NCBI RefSeq assembly: GCF_018613695.1
Contig: NZ_JAGGPR010000015.1
Location: 1 to 64,000 of the forward strand
Reading direction: 5' to 3'
From: Arthrobacter sp. ISL-95
GTDB lineage: Bacteria; Actinomycetota; Actinomycetes; Actinomycetales; Micrococcaceae
DNA: 64,000 bases
Of this stretch, positions 7,928 through 17,502 are shown piece after piece; the first letter of the stretch is position 1, and each line of letters begins with the position of its first letter. The notes beneath the pieces are model-generated. The model saw only the letters and a program-made list of their open reading frames with translations. It was not told the DNA's origin and searched no databases. The translations under genes were made by a program, and so were the position numbers.

Positions 7928-8748
7928 GAGGCGATCTCCAGTTCGTTGATTGAAGCGGGCTGTGCGTGGTGGCGTCCGATGGGGACAATCAGCGGGGTGC
8001 CTGAGATGGGGTCCGGAACCACTCGGGATTCCAGGCCGAAGACGTTGAAAACGAGTTCCTCGGTGACCACTACGGGCGCCGGGCCTTCGGCCACGATGCA
8101 CCCGCCTTTCATGGCGATCACATGGTCGGCGTACCGGGCTGCGAGGTTGAGATCGTGGAGCACGATTGCCACCGTGGTGCCGCGGCTGCGGTTGAGGTCC
8201 GTTATCAGGTCCAGGACCTCCACTTGGTGGGCGAGGTCCAGGTAGGTGGTGGGCTCATCGAGCAGCAGGACGTCGGTTTCCTGCGCGAGGGCCATGGCGA
8301 TCCAGACGCGCTGGCGCTGCCCGCCGGACAGTTCGTCGATGCTGCGGTCAGCGAGTTCCAGCGTGGAGGTGGCGTGGAGCGCGCGCTGCACCGCGGCGTC
8401 GTCGGCGGCGCTCCAGCTGCGGAAGAAACCCTGGTGCGGGTAGCGTCCGCGGCCTACGAGGTCGCGCACGGTGATGCCGTCCGGGGCGGTGGGGTGCTGC
8501 GGGAGCAGGCCGAGCGTCCGGGCGAGTTCGCGGGCGGGACGGCTGTGAATGTCCTTGCCGTCCAGTGTCACGGCGCCGCCGGCGGGCTTGAGGAGTCGCG
8601 ACAGGCCGCGCAAGAGCGTGGACTTGCCGCAGGCGTTGGCGCCTACGATCATGGTCACTTTACCCTCGGGGATCTCCGTGGTGAGCCCCTCCACCACCTT
8701 GCGTGCCTCGTACTGGAGCGTGAGGTCCTTGGCATTAAGGATGGCCAT
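7924..8748 (-). CDS. Siderophore ABC transporter ATP-binding protein (FepC type)
   Basis: This 274-residue ATPase powers ferric-siderophore import. It has Walker A GANACGKST (residues 36-44), Q-loop LLPQHPTAP, signature LSGGQRQRVW, Walker B VLLLDEPTTYLD and the switch histidine in VLHDLN. The ATG at 8748 was chosen for its AGGAGG site; the frame continues upstream without conservation. It follows the permease stop by one base and overlaps the siderophore-interacting gene by four. Confidence 0.94.
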   Translation of the reverse strand: MAILNAKDLTLQYEARKVVEGLTTEIPEGKVTMIVGANACGKSTLLRGLSRLLKPAGGAVTLDGKDIHSRPARELARTLGLLPQHPTAPDGITVRDLVGRGRYPHQGFFRSWSAADDAAVQRALHATSTLELADRSIDELSGGQRQRVWIAMALAQETDVLLLDEPTTYLDLAHQVEVLDLITDLNRSRGTTVAIVLHDLNLAARYADHVIAMKGGCIVAEGPAPVVVTEELVFNVFGLESRVVPDPISGTPLIVPIGRHHAQPASINELEIAS

Positions 8749-8749
8749 G

Positions 8750-9850
8750 TCAGGCCTCCTTTCGGTTCGACGTGACCAGCAGCCACAACAGGAAGGGTGC
8801 ACCGAGGGCGCCGGTGATGACGCCGACGGGGAGGACGGTTCCGTCCAAAATGACGGGGGCGATGTTGGAGGCGAAGAAGTCTGCGAGCAACACGATCAGA
8901 GCACCGGTAAGGGCCGACGCCGGGAGGCTGGGTTTGCGGACGATGCGGCGGGCGATCGGACCCGCCAGGAAGGCGACGAACGCTACCGGTCCGGCAGCAG
9001 CAGTTGCCACGGCGGCCAGCCCGACGGCGGTCAGCACCAGTCCCAGCCGGGCGGCGTTGACCTTGATCCCGAGGCCGGCAGCGGCGTCATCGCCAAGTTC
9101 GAGGATGCGCAACGGGCCGGCGAGGGCAATGACGGCGGGGATCAGGACCAGCAACGAGACTGCGAGGACGCCTGCGCGGTCCCAGGTGGAGGAGTTCAGG
9201 GAGCCGTTGAGCCAGATGAGGGCATCGGCGGCCGTGCGGATGTCCGCGCGGGTCATGAGGAAGTTGACCACTGCGTGCAGTGCGGCAGCGATGCCTACAC
9301 CGGCAAGGATGAGGCGGTTGCCCGCAGCGTTGCCGCGGCTGCCTCCGCCTGCGCCGGTACCGCCGCGGGAGATTGCATAGATGATAGCGGCGACACCGAG
9401 CGCTCCACCGAGTGCAGCCCCGGAAACCACGGCTCCGGAAGCACCGAAGATCACGATTGCCGTCACGGCGGCGGCGCTGGCGCCATAGCTGATGCCGATG
9501 ATGTCCGGGCTGGCCAGCGGATTGCGCAGCATGGTCTGGAACAGTGCGCCGGCCAGGCCGAACGCGATGCCGATCATGGTTCCCACAACCGCCCTGGGCA
9601 GCTTGTGCTCCATCACGATGAAGCTCGCACCGGGAATTTTCTCGCCGCCGGTCAGGTGGTTGATGACAATGGTGAAGAAGTCCGGAATAGTCACCGTGTA
9701 GCTGCCCAGGAGCACGTACACCGCGAACATGACCAGGAGTGCCAGCCCGAGGAAGAACGTGGGGCTCAGCACTCGCCGAAGGGACAGATGTTGTGTGGAA
9801 CCATTGGCATCACGTGCCAACTCGGTGGGGAGTTTGTGGACGGTTGTCAC
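8750..9850 (-). CDS. Siderophore ABC transporter permease (FepG/FecD type)
   Basis: The 366-residue FecCD-family membrane protein has about nine to ten hydrophobic segments and the motifs RLPRAVVG-like (KLPRAVVG), GALFQTMLRNPLASPDIIG and GPVAFVAFLAGPIARRIV, which contact the ATPase. The GTG at 9850 overlaps the preceding permease stop (GTGA), and is preferred over the longer open frame. It forms a heterodimer with the product of 9847-10962. Confidence 0.93.
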   Translation of the reverse strand: MTTVHKLPTELARDANGSTQHLSLRRVLSPTFFLGLALLVMFAVYVLLGSYTVTIPDFFTIVINHLTGGEKIPGASFIVMEHKLPRAVVGTMIGIAFGLAGALFQTMLRNPLASPDIIGISYGASAAAVTAIVIFGASGAVVSGAALGGALGVAAIIYAISRGGTGAGGGSRGNAAGNRLILAGVGIAAALHAVVNFLMTRADIRTAADALIWLNGSLNSSTWDRAGVLAVSLLVLIPAVIALAGPLRILELGDDAAAGLGIKVNAARLGLVLTAVGLAAVATAAAGPVAFVAFLAGPIARRIVRKPSLPASALTGALIVLLADFFASNIAPVILDGTVLPVGVITGALGAPFLLWLLVTSNRKEA

Positions 9851-10962
9851 AGTCCGGCCCCCTTGCCGCGTCGGATGAGCCAGACGAAGACGGGTGCGCC
9901 GATGATTGCGGTCATGATGCCCGCGGGGACTTCGCCGGGGAGCAGGATGACACGGCCAAGGATGTCGGCGCTGATCAGGAGGATAGGTGCGGCCACCACG
10001 GAGAAGGGCAGGATCCAGCGGTAGTCCGGGCCAGTCAACGAGCGGACAGCGTGCGGAATGACAAGCCCCAGGAATCCAATGGGCCCGGCCAGCGCAGTGG
10101 CGGAACCGCACAGCAACACAATGCCCAGGCCGGTGATGCCACGGGCCAACGCCACATTCTGGCCGAGGCCTCGGGCAATGTCATCACCGAGGGCCAGGCT
10201 GTTCAGCACGCGGCCGCCGGCCAGGATAATCAGGGCGCCGATCACAAGGAACGGCAGCGCCGGAAGCAGGACGGACCAGTCGCGTCCACCGATGCTGCCC
10301 ACTTGCCAGAAACGGAAACGGTCAAAGGTGTCCTGGCTTGAAACCAGGATGACGTTCATCAGCGAGAATAAGCCGGCGCTCAACGCCGCGCCTGCGAGGG
10401 CGAGCTTGACCGGCGTCGCACCGTCACGTCCCAAGGACGCCACGGCATAAACCACGACGGCGGCCGCTGCTGCGCCGATGAAGGCGAACCAGATGTAACC
10501 GGAGAGCGAGCCGATGCCGAAAACATAGATGCCCACGACGACTGCGAGGGCGGCGCCGGCGTTCAGACCCAGGATTCCGGGATCGGCCAGCGGGTTGCGG
10601 GCTACACCCTGCATGGCTGCACCGGCCAGGCCGAGTGCAGCTCCGGCGAGCAGGCCCAGCACGGTGCGGGGAATCCGGGCGATGACCACAGCGTGGTTAC
10701 CGTCTTCTGGATTGAAGTTGGTGAGTGCTTCCCACACGGTATTAAGGGGAAGACCGCGTGCGCCGATCGCCAAGGATGCGGCGCAGACTGCGGCGAGTAC
10801 GACGACGGCCGCCAACAGCCAAGCGGTGCGCTTGCCTGCCGTGCCGCGGGAGACGGTTCCCCCTCCGGTTCCAGCAGCTTCAGGGGCGATGCCTCCCGGG
10901 CCAGCCGGCACCAAAGTGCCGCTGCCCCGCCCCTGGACTGCCGTCGTCGTACTCAGTTTCAT
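9847..10962 (-). CDS. Siderophore ABC transporter permease (FepD type)
   Basis: This 371-residue FecCD permease has a non-conserved, glycine-rich N-terminal extension of about 45 residues before the first membrane segment (AWLLAAVVVLAAV). Family motifs are RIPRTVLGLLAGAALG, AMQGVARNPLADPGILG and GPIGFLGLVIPHAVRSL. It starts five bases after the binding-protein stop and is coupled to the second permease by a GTGA overlap. Confidence 0.93.
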   Translation of the reverse strand: MKLSTTTAVQGRGSGTLVPAGPGGIAPEAAGTGGGTVSRGTAGKRTAWLLAAVVVLAAVCAASLAIGARGLPLNTVWEALTNFNPEDGNHAVVIARIPRTVLGLLAGAALGLAGAAMQGVARNPLADPGILGLNAGAALAVVVGIYVFGIGSLSGYIWFAFIGAAAAAVVVYAVASLGRDGATPVKLALAGAALSAGLFSLMNVILVSSQDTFDRFRFWQVGSIGGRDWSVLLPALPFLVIGALIILAGGRVLNSLALGDDIARGLGQNVALARGITGLGIVLLCGSATALAGPIGFLGLVIPHAVRSLTGPDYRWILPFSVVAAPILLISADILGRVILLPGEVPAGIMTAIIGAPVFVWLIRRGKGAGL

Positions 10963-10967
10963 TGCAG

Positions 10968-12038
10968 TTACTTGCCGGCTGCGTCTGCTGCTTTACCCAG
11001 CTGCGGGAGGAACGTGTCCAGTGCCCACGGCAGGCTCAGCGGCGAAGAAGCGGAAAGAGAGAGGGTAAGGCTCGAGTTCGTGTCAGCGATGAAGGAACCC
11101 TTCTTCACGGCAGGAATCTGGCTGAAGAGCGGGTCAGCTTTAATGGCGTCGGCGGCGGCGGTGTCCGCAACCCAGGTGATGAAGACATCCGAATCGAGCT
11201 CGTTGGCCTTCTCAGCGGACCACGGGATGAAGAAGTCCGTGGACGTCTTGGTGTTCTGCTCAACCACAGGGGCCAGCTTCATGCCGATTTCGGAGAGGAA
11301 GCGGGGGCGGTTGTCGATGGCCGTGTAGAAGCCCGTGTTAGCGGGCGTAGCAGGCTCGAGACTGCCATAGATGAAGGTCTTGTCCTTGATCTGCGGGAAC
11401 TTGGAAACCTTGTCCTTGACAGTGGTTTCGGTGTCCTCGATCAGCTTCTTGGCTTCGGCTTCCTTGCCCAGTGCCTTGCCGATCAGGGTGGTGCTTTCCT
11501 GCCACGGGGTGCCGTAGGCGAGCTCCGGCTGCGCCACAACGGGGGCGATTTCGGTCAGCTTCTTGTAGTCAGCCTCTTCAAGGCCCGAGTAGGCGGCCAG
11601 GATAACGTCCGGGTTGAGCTTGGCGATCTCGGTGAAGTTGATGCCATCTGCCTCGGAGAACTGGACCGGAGCCTTGTCGGTGCCAAAGCCGGCGCCGAGC
11701 TTCTCCAGCGCTGCATCCTTCCAAGGGGTGGAGCCCTTGTCGTTGTTGCCCCACTCGTTCTTGGGAACGCCAACCGGAACAACGCCGAGGGCGATCGCAA
11801 CGTCGTCGTTGACCCACGAGACGGTCACGACGCGCTTGGGCTGTTCCTTGATGGTGGTCTCACCGAAGACGTTCTTGATGGTCACGGGGAAAGCTGATGA
11901 TGCTGCTTGCTCAGAGGCCGGTGCGGAAGTTGCCGGACCAGTGGAGCAGCCGGTGAGGGAAAGAGCGACGGCAGCAAGGGCGGCCGTCGCGGTTCCTGCT
12001 GTTTTGAGCAGGGCGCGGCGTGGGAGAAGGGAAGCCAC
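10968..12038 (-). CDS. Iron-siderophore substrate-binding lipoprotein
   Basis: The 356-residue extracytoplasmic receptor of the importer begins with a GTG start and an AAGGAG site. It has a signal with twin arginines (RR at 7-8) and a lipobox ending at Cys31 (LTGC), so export may be by Tat with lipid anchoring. It then has a FepB/FhuD-type bilobal domain (KRVVTVSWVNDDVAIALGV, FTEIAKLNPDVILA). It is the first gene of the five-gene operon, behind an iron box. Confidence 0.93.
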   Translation of the reverse strand: MASLLPRRALLKTAGTATAALAAVALSLTGCSTGPATSAPASEQAASSAFPVTIKNVFGETTIKEQPKRVVTVSWVNDDVAIALGVVPVGVPKNEWGNNDKGSTPWKDAALEKLGAGFGTDKAPVQFSEADGINFTEIAKLNPDVILAAYSGLEEADYKKLTEIAPVVAQPELAYGTPWQESTTLIGKALGKEAEAKKLIEDTETTVKDKVSKFPQIKDKTFIYGSLEPATPANTGFYTAIDNRPRFLSEIGMKLAPVVEQNTKTSTDFFIPWSAEKANELDSDVFITWVADTAAADAIKADPLFSQIPAVKKGSFIADTNSSLTLSLSASSPLSLPWALDTFLPQLGKAADAAGK

Positions 12039-12066
12039 GGGACTCCTTAAGTAAGTGATGCGAACC

Positions 12067-12085
12067 TAAGTAAGGCTAGCCTAGC
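12067..12085 (-). promoter_or_regulatory. IdeR/DtxR iron box of the siderophore operon
   Basis: The 19-base word CTAAGTAAGGCTAGCCTAG matches the iron-box consensus TTAGGTTAGGCTAACCTAA at about 14 positions and keeps its palindromic centre. It lies 29 bases upstream of the binding-protein start, where an iron-loaded DtxR-family repressor would block transcription. The site fits the function of the operon. Confidence 0.75.
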
Positions 12086-12490
12086 CTGTCGATAATTAAG
12101 AAACGTTTGCGTCACCTAATCCACTCAACTGGCGAAATGCGGCGCAGATCACACGCTCTCTCACATCCCAAGCCCTTCCCCTGAGCGCTCTCTCAGTGGA
12201 CATCTGCCCTGAGTCTTGAAAGTATTGGCGAGCGGACTACCGCTTCTTAGGGATCGAACGAGGGGATGAGCGTGCGCACTGTTTCAGTTGCCGCAGCCAT
12301 GGTTGGCGAGGTGGCCTCTTTGGCCTGCTTGGCACTCCCCCGCACGTCGGTATCTTCCTAGGCTCTTAGCCAGTCACCCTTTCCGGGGCCTTTTGCTGCG
12401 CCTGCTTTCTCAGATGACCGGCGACTTCTGCCTTTTCCCGCGCGCCCAAATCCCGCGCGGACGTCGACCATTTCCGAAAGAAGCTTTGCC
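12086..12490. other. Intergenic region with repeat element
   Basis: It lies between the divergent siderophore operon and the FBP gene. It holds the promoter side of the iron-regulated operon and a two-unit 32-base-period repeat (12150-12200). A short frame at 12288-12494 has no ribosome binding site and no recognisable content; I do not call it a gene. Confidence 0.5.
12150..12200 (-). repeat. 32-base-period GAGAGAGCG repeat, two units
   Basis: On the minus strand two GAGAGAGCG cores (12154-12162 and 12186-12194) are 32 bases apart. The spacer, ending GGGATGT, is very similar to that of the copy at 58234-58274 (both contain GAAGGGCT). It is a member of the dispersed family. Confidence 0.75.
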
Positions 12491-12985
12491 ATGAAGAAAA
12501 TTACTGCCCAACAAATCCGTTCGTCGTTCATCAACGCCAGTCGCTCAGAAGCTGCCAAGCTGAATCTCCCCCGCGACTTCGAAACCATTGACTGGGACAA
12601 CCTGGAATTCCTGGGCTGGCGGGACGAAAAGATGCCCCAGCGCGGGTATCTTGTTGTTCCGCACCGGGGAAAACTCACCGGGATCATGCTCCGCGCACCA
12701 GAAGGCGGATCCGGCAAGAGGCGTGTAGTCCTCTGCGAACTGTGCCGCGACGTGTTTTCCAAGGACGACGTTTACCTGTGGGTGGCCAAGAAGGCCGGAC
12801 AAGCCGGTAAGGACGGGAACACGGTGGGGACGCTAATCTGCGCGGAGTTCGGCTGCAGCGCCAACGTGCGCAAGGAACCGCCCGCCAACGAGATCAACCC
12901 GGACCCGGCCGCCGTCGTTGTTCGGCAAATAGCAGGACTGGAGGCCAGGACCGAACAGTTCCTGGAGCGCGTCCGCGCGAAGTAG
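12491..12985 (+). CDS. FBP-domain zinc-finger protein (FusB-like)
   Basis: The 164-residue protein matches the FBP family, whose C-terminal treble-clef zinc finger resembles that of FusB, the protein that binds EF-G and frees it from the ribosome. It has CELC (about residue 79) and a second pair in CAEFGCSANVRKEPP. The N-terminal helical part (KKITAQQIRSSFINASRSEA) is also typical. The match supports a translation-factor or ribosome-linked role, but no member in this group is well characterised. It converges on the SMC operon across a strong bidirectional hairpin. Confidence 0.8.
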   Translation: MKKITAQQIRSSFINASRSEAAKLNLPRDFETIDWDNLEFLGWRDEKMPQRGYLVVPHRGKLTGIMLRAPEGGSGKRRVVLCELCRDVFSKDDVYLWVAKKAGQAGKDGNTVGTLICAEFGCSANVRKEPPANEINPDPAAVVVRQIAGLEARTEQFLERVRAK

Positions 12986-12993
12986 GACCCTGA

Positions 12994-13060
12994 AGCAACG
13001 CGGGGTCATTCACGGCCCTTTCGGCCTCCCTGAAGGGCCCACAAGTGGCCCCGCGTTGCT
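12994..13060. terminator. Bidirectional hairpin terminator between FBP gene and jetC
   Basis: An outer stem AGCAACGCGGGG / CCCCGCGTTGCT encloses an inner stem GGCCCTTTC / GAAGGGCC. It lies nine bases after the FBP stop and two bases before the jetC stop (on the other strand). No T-run follows on either side. Its position leaves no room for a jetD gene after jetC. Confidence 0.7.
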
Positions 13061-13061
13061 G

Positions 13062-16000
13062 TCAGCGCAGAACGATGTCCACCGGGTTGGCTTCGGAGCG
13101 CCACGCTCCCGGCTCACCGGGTCCGGCAATGACCGGAGCGGTAAGCACACCCGAGCGGTTGGTTCGCTTGTCGCGGAGGATTTCCGTGACGGATCCAAGG
13201 TGCCTGGACAGATCGATCACGTTTTCCGGAGCCGCAAGGAGCAGCTGGAACCCGAATTCGTGAAGTGCTTTGATGCCGGCGCCCGCGAATTCCTCGGAAG
13301 CCAACACGAACGCTTCATCCATCATCACGGTCCCATAGGTGGTGAACCCTTGCTCGGCGATGCCCAACTGGTAGCTCAGAGCCGCGGCCATGATGAAGGC
13401 CGTGAAACGCTGGCGCTCACCGCCGGACATGGAACCGGTATCGGCGTGCATGAAGACTTCGGTTTTCTTCTTGCTCGCTTTGCCGGAGGCGTTGGATTTG
13501 CCCGGTTTTGAAGCAACCTCACGGTGCTCCTTGCATTGGATAAACAGGTGCCCGCGGACATCCAGCACTTCAGCCCGCCAACGCCGATCCTCCGGCGTCT
13601 GCGATCCAAGCCGCTTCACCAGCGTTTCCAGTGACTTGTAACGTGCGGTGAGCTCGGCGTCGTCGTCCACTTCCGTTGCGGAAGCAGCGCCACGCGAGGG
13701 GCGAGTGTGCTTCGCCTTCAAGGCGTTCTGGATGGCGTCCTTGAACTGTTTGGCCGTGGCCGGAAGCGTCTGCTTGATGTCCAATTCCAGGAAGCTGCCC
13801 TCATGGAAGTTGACCTGGGAGAGGATGCCGTTGAGGGGCAGGATGCGGCTGGTGATGCTGCGGCGTTCCTCGTCCAGCAAGTGCAGGAGCGTACTAAACG
13901 ATTCGTGGGTGCGCTGGTTGAAGAACAGCCGGAACTCCGCCTCTTGAGCGGGCAAGCCGTCACTGACGATCGCGTGGTAGCGGGATTCGAAGTCGCCGGC
14001 AGCGCCGATCGACGTGCCGTGGTCTGCGCTGATGGCACTACCCCAGTCACGCACGAAAGCTTCAAACATGCGGGTCAACCGCTCGGCTGTGGCCTGCCCT
14101 CGCGATTCCGCCGCATGCAGTTCGTCGAGCAACTTATTGCGGACGCTATTGGCCAGGTTGTCCAGCTCGTACAGTTCAGAGACCTCGGCGACGCCGTCGA
14201 AGTATGGCTCCAGTGCGGTGACAGTAGAGGCCGACGGCGGTGCTTGCTCCAGCTTCAGCCTCGCGGCATCGAGCAGGCCGTCTGCCGTGGTCATCTTGTG
14301 GTCCAGCGCCTTGTATTCGCTCTGCAGAACGGCGGCCGTACCTGTGGAGGACTGGTGCTTTTCCCGCACGGTTTCGATGCTGGCACGCAACGGCTCCAAG
14401 TCCGCCTGAGCGGCCAACGCATCCGTCAGGCGCTGCTCGATCCTGGCAAGCTCATCCGCGGCGACGGCTGCGGACACCTGTTCCCAAGGCCGCTCATCTT
14501 CAGCCACACGGCGCAGTGCCTCGAGCTGCCGGGCCATTCCCTGGTGCGAATCCTCGCGGCTTTGAGCAAGTTCGGCGGCTTTCACAAGCTCGTTTTCCAG
14601 CTCGCCCACGCGCGCTGCAACCAGTTCGAGCTTGGACGCGTTATCGAAACCAAGGACGTAATCCTGGCGGCTCGTGAAACGGTCGTCCTTCTCCACAGTG
14701 TGACGGTTGCGCTTGACTACACCGCCAAGGCTCAGGCCCTTGTCCATCGAAGCAAGCTCGTCCGGGTCCTCGACGCACGGGTAAGCGAAGTCCAGGGCGA
14801 TCCGCTCCCGGATCCACTCCCCCGCGTCCGCATTGGCACCCGAGGTGAGGATGCTCAACTTAGTCAAGAGGTCGCCGTCGGACACGTCCTCCACAGCCAG
14901 CGCGCCACCGGCGAGCGGCTTGGACACATCAACGGCACGAAGGGCGCCGCGGACGGTGTTGTCATTCAGGTACCGGGTCACTGCCGCGAAATGCTCGCCC
15001 GGCACCAGCAACGTGGTGGCAAGGTTACGCAGCGCGCGTTCGGCAGCGGGCGCCACTGATCCTGCCCCTCGGCGAGATCGATCAGCTCACCACCGAACGG
15101 CATCCGCTCTTCCACGACCCCTGTGGCCGCTGCAATGGCAGCCCGGTTTTCAATGCTCGACGGCGGCAGCAGCGACTTGCGGGACCTCAAGGAAAGCAGC
15201 TCCTGCTGAGCCGCGGCCAGTTCGCGTTTCTTGGTTGCATGGCCGTCAAAAGCCTCAAAACGAAGTTCCCTGAGCGCCTCCGAATCGTCCTTCAACTCTG
15301 CCGAGCGGGCAGCCGCCTGCTCATGCGCCTGATCCCATCCCTCGGCGGACCACTCAAGGTTCAGTCCGGCGTCGGCCAACGCCTTCTTGGCCGAATCCTC
15401 AACCTGCTGACGCAGCTTCAGGCCAACACGCGCGTTTTCCAACGACTGCTCAATCGCCGAAATCGCGTTGCCGCCACGGTTGTTGTAATCCAGCTCAAGA
15501 TCCCGGAGTTCCTTGGCCAAAGCGTCCCGCACAGTGCGTTCAGCGGCCAATTCCTGGGCCTTGGACTGAGCCAACTCCTTGAAACGGGCCAGCGTTTTCG
15601 CATGGACCGTGACCGCGAGCTGCTGCTTGTAAGCCTCAAACTCCTCGCCGGCCAACTCACGCAGACGGTTCGCGTCCAGCAACGCCTGCGCATACTCCTT
15701 GTTCAGCCCCGGAACCGGAGCCAACTGATCCCGCTGCTGCCGGACATCCTCCAACCGCTGCCGAATGGACATCAGGTTGCTGAATTCCTCCACCACATCA
15801 TCGGCGGCAGCCAACGTTGCCGGAGCATCAAGCACCTGGTCGCGGAAGAACGTATTTACGCTGCCGCCCAAGCCCTTACCCGCCTGGATCACGCGAAGCA
15901 GCGGGAGCGCCTGGTCCGAGTTGATGCCCAGCAGCCGCCGGAAGCGCTCCGCGAACGCCTTGTGCACATCGAAGACCTGGCCCTCAGGGAAGATCGATTC

Positions 16001-16534
16001 CAGCGCGCCCTTGGTAAACCGCTTCTGCGCGATCCCCTCGATCGCCTCGAGGTCCAACGGCCTGCTGTCAATCACGTAGAAACGCCCGACACTGGACTCC
16101 GTGCCATTCTTCGGCAGGTCAAACAGCGCCGAGACCGTCACCTTCGTGCCGGCGGCGTTATCAAACGTCAGCGCGACGGCGGACCACGTGGCACCAGGGC
16201 GCTGGAAGGCGCTGGCCGAGCTATCGCCCACCGCCTTATCACCAACTTTGCCGCGCATATACGTGAACGTGGTTCTCTTGTCCTCCACAGCACCGCCGGA
16301 CCGCTGGGCAGCGGCCTCGTTAGAGCGGGGACGGGCATCAAAAACACGAAGCATCGCATCAAAGAGAGTCGACTTGCCCACGCCCGAGTTACCCGTCAAG
16401 AGGGTGCCTTTACGGTCCACATGCATGGTGTGGGCGCCGTGGAACGTGCCCCAGTTGACCACCTGCACGAGTGCCAAACGCATCTGGCCCGGGTTCGTGA
16501 GCTCGCCGAGGGGGAGCATGCTTGCGATGGTCAT
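13062..16534 (-). pseudogene. jetC: SMC-like ATPase MksB/JetC, frameshifted
   Basis: This is the large SMC-like motor of the MksBEF/Wadjet complex. The first frame (16534-14978) has Walker A GNSGVGKST (residues 48-56) and long coiled-coil segments. The second frame (from 15056) continues the coiled coil and ends with the ABC signature SGGERQR and Walker B VMMDEAF. The break is at 15048-15050: adding one G to the GGG run there restores W-R-P-A-A-E and gives one protein of about 1157 residues, the normal size. So this is a one-base contraction of a homopolymer, either a real mutation, a phase-variable site, or a sequencing error. The ATG overlaps the jetB stop. If real, neither fragment has both ATP-binding halves. 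Confidence 0.85.
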
Positions 16535-17502
16535 TTGCCTGCCTCCGCTGTTGTTGGGTCGCCTTTCGCGGCGGTACCGGACACATGCTCTGCATGCTCG
16601 ACGTCGGCGCTCACGTCAACGCGGTCGTCGCCTTCAGCGTCGTCGTCCAGGTCGCCACCTGAGGGGATGGGTTGGTTGGAGTCGGGGTCCAGGTCCAGGA
16701 GGGGCTCTGTGCCGGATTCGTCGGCTGCTACTGCTATCAGGGCCTCTATTTGGGCCGGGATGTCGCCGATGTTTTCGAAGGGGAGGGCAAGTGGTAGGGC
16801 GTTGCTGATGGTGTATGTGTCATCCAGCGGGGTGGGGAGGATGAGTTGGCGGGCCAGGAGTTTAGTGATGGTGCGGGTGACTACGTCGGAGTCGCGCAGG
16901 GCGTCTTGTTGGCCTGCGGGTGTGTAGTTAGCGACGAGGTCCGAGATCTCTTCGCGGGTGATGGTGGGGTCGGTTTGGGCTGTGACATGGCGATCCAGCA
17001 GCAGGCGCAGGCGCAGCAGGACGATGGTTTCCACGCGGCTCAGGGCGCGCTGCTGGCGCAGGATGCTGGAGCGGGAGCTCGCGCCAATAACGTCCGGATC
17101 GACGGGTCGGAGGACTGCGATTTTGCGGTCGTGATCGAGCTGGAGAGTGAGGAACAGTTCGGAGAGGCGGCTGCGGAGGATCAGCTGGTTGTCCAGCAGC
17201 GTTGTCCACAGCTTCTCGTCCCGGTCACCGTCAATGTAGGGGCCTTTCAGCAGCTTCACCAGCGCATGCCGCACTTTCATGGGCAGCACTCCGGTGTCGC
17301 CGGGGAAGAGCGCGGCGCCGTCCACGTAGGTGTCCCGTGGAGTAATCCGGAAGGGGTCAGCGTGGCTGACTTCAGGAGCGGGCTCAGCTTCAGGAGCGGG
17401 CTCAGCTTCAGGAGCGGGCTCGAACTCGGGGCCGGCGTCAGTGCCCTCTCCGGCGACGTCGTCCGCCTCGGTGACGTCCGGCGTCGTGATCTCTTCAGTC
17501 AT
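16531..17502 (-). CDS. jetB: MksE/JetB-type SMC accessory protein (DUF4194)
   Basis: This is the KITE-type subunit that bridges the SMC ATPase and the kleisin. The start at 17502 (MTEEITTP) has a GAGG site and overlaps the jetA end; an in-frame ATG four codons earlier lacks one. The 323-residue product has an acidic, Pro/Ala/Glu-rich N-terminal tail (about 20-45) made of an 18-base DNA repeat, a central winged-helix region ([37 protein letters not shown]) and another acidic tail. It overlaps jetC by four bases. Confidence 0.85.
   Translation of the reverse strand: MTEEITTPDVTEADDVAGEGTDAGPEFEPAPEAEPAPEAEPAPEVSHADPFRITPRDTYVDGAALFPGDTGVLPMKVRHALVKLLKGPYIDGDRDEKLWTTLLDNQLILRSRLSELFLTLQLDHDRKIAVLRPVDPDVIGASSRSSILRQQRALSRVETIVLLRLRLLLDRHVTAQTDPTITREEISDLVANYTPAGQQDALRDSDVVTRTITKLLARQLILPTPLDDTYTISNALPLALPFENIGDIPAQIEALIAVAADESGTEPLLDLDPDSNQPIPSGGDLDDDAEGDDRVDVSADVEHAEHVSGTAAKGDPTTAEAGK
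17371..17424. repeat. 18-base tandem repeat inside jetB
   Basis: Three adjacent units of TTCAGGAGCGGGCTCAGC (last unit differing at its end) encode the repeated EPAPEA part of the JetB tail. The unit is a multiple of three, so copy-number change would keep the frame. Confidence 0.85.

Noticed and set aside
8549-10024. Long rightward frame of 491 residues over the siderophore permease
   Set aside because: It is the opposite-strand shadow of well-conserved permease and ATPase genes and has no domain of its own, as is common in high-GC DNA.
12288-12494. Small basic protein gene
   Set aside because: No ribosome binding site or family resemblance; it overlaps the upstream region of the FBP gene and its composition looks non-coding.
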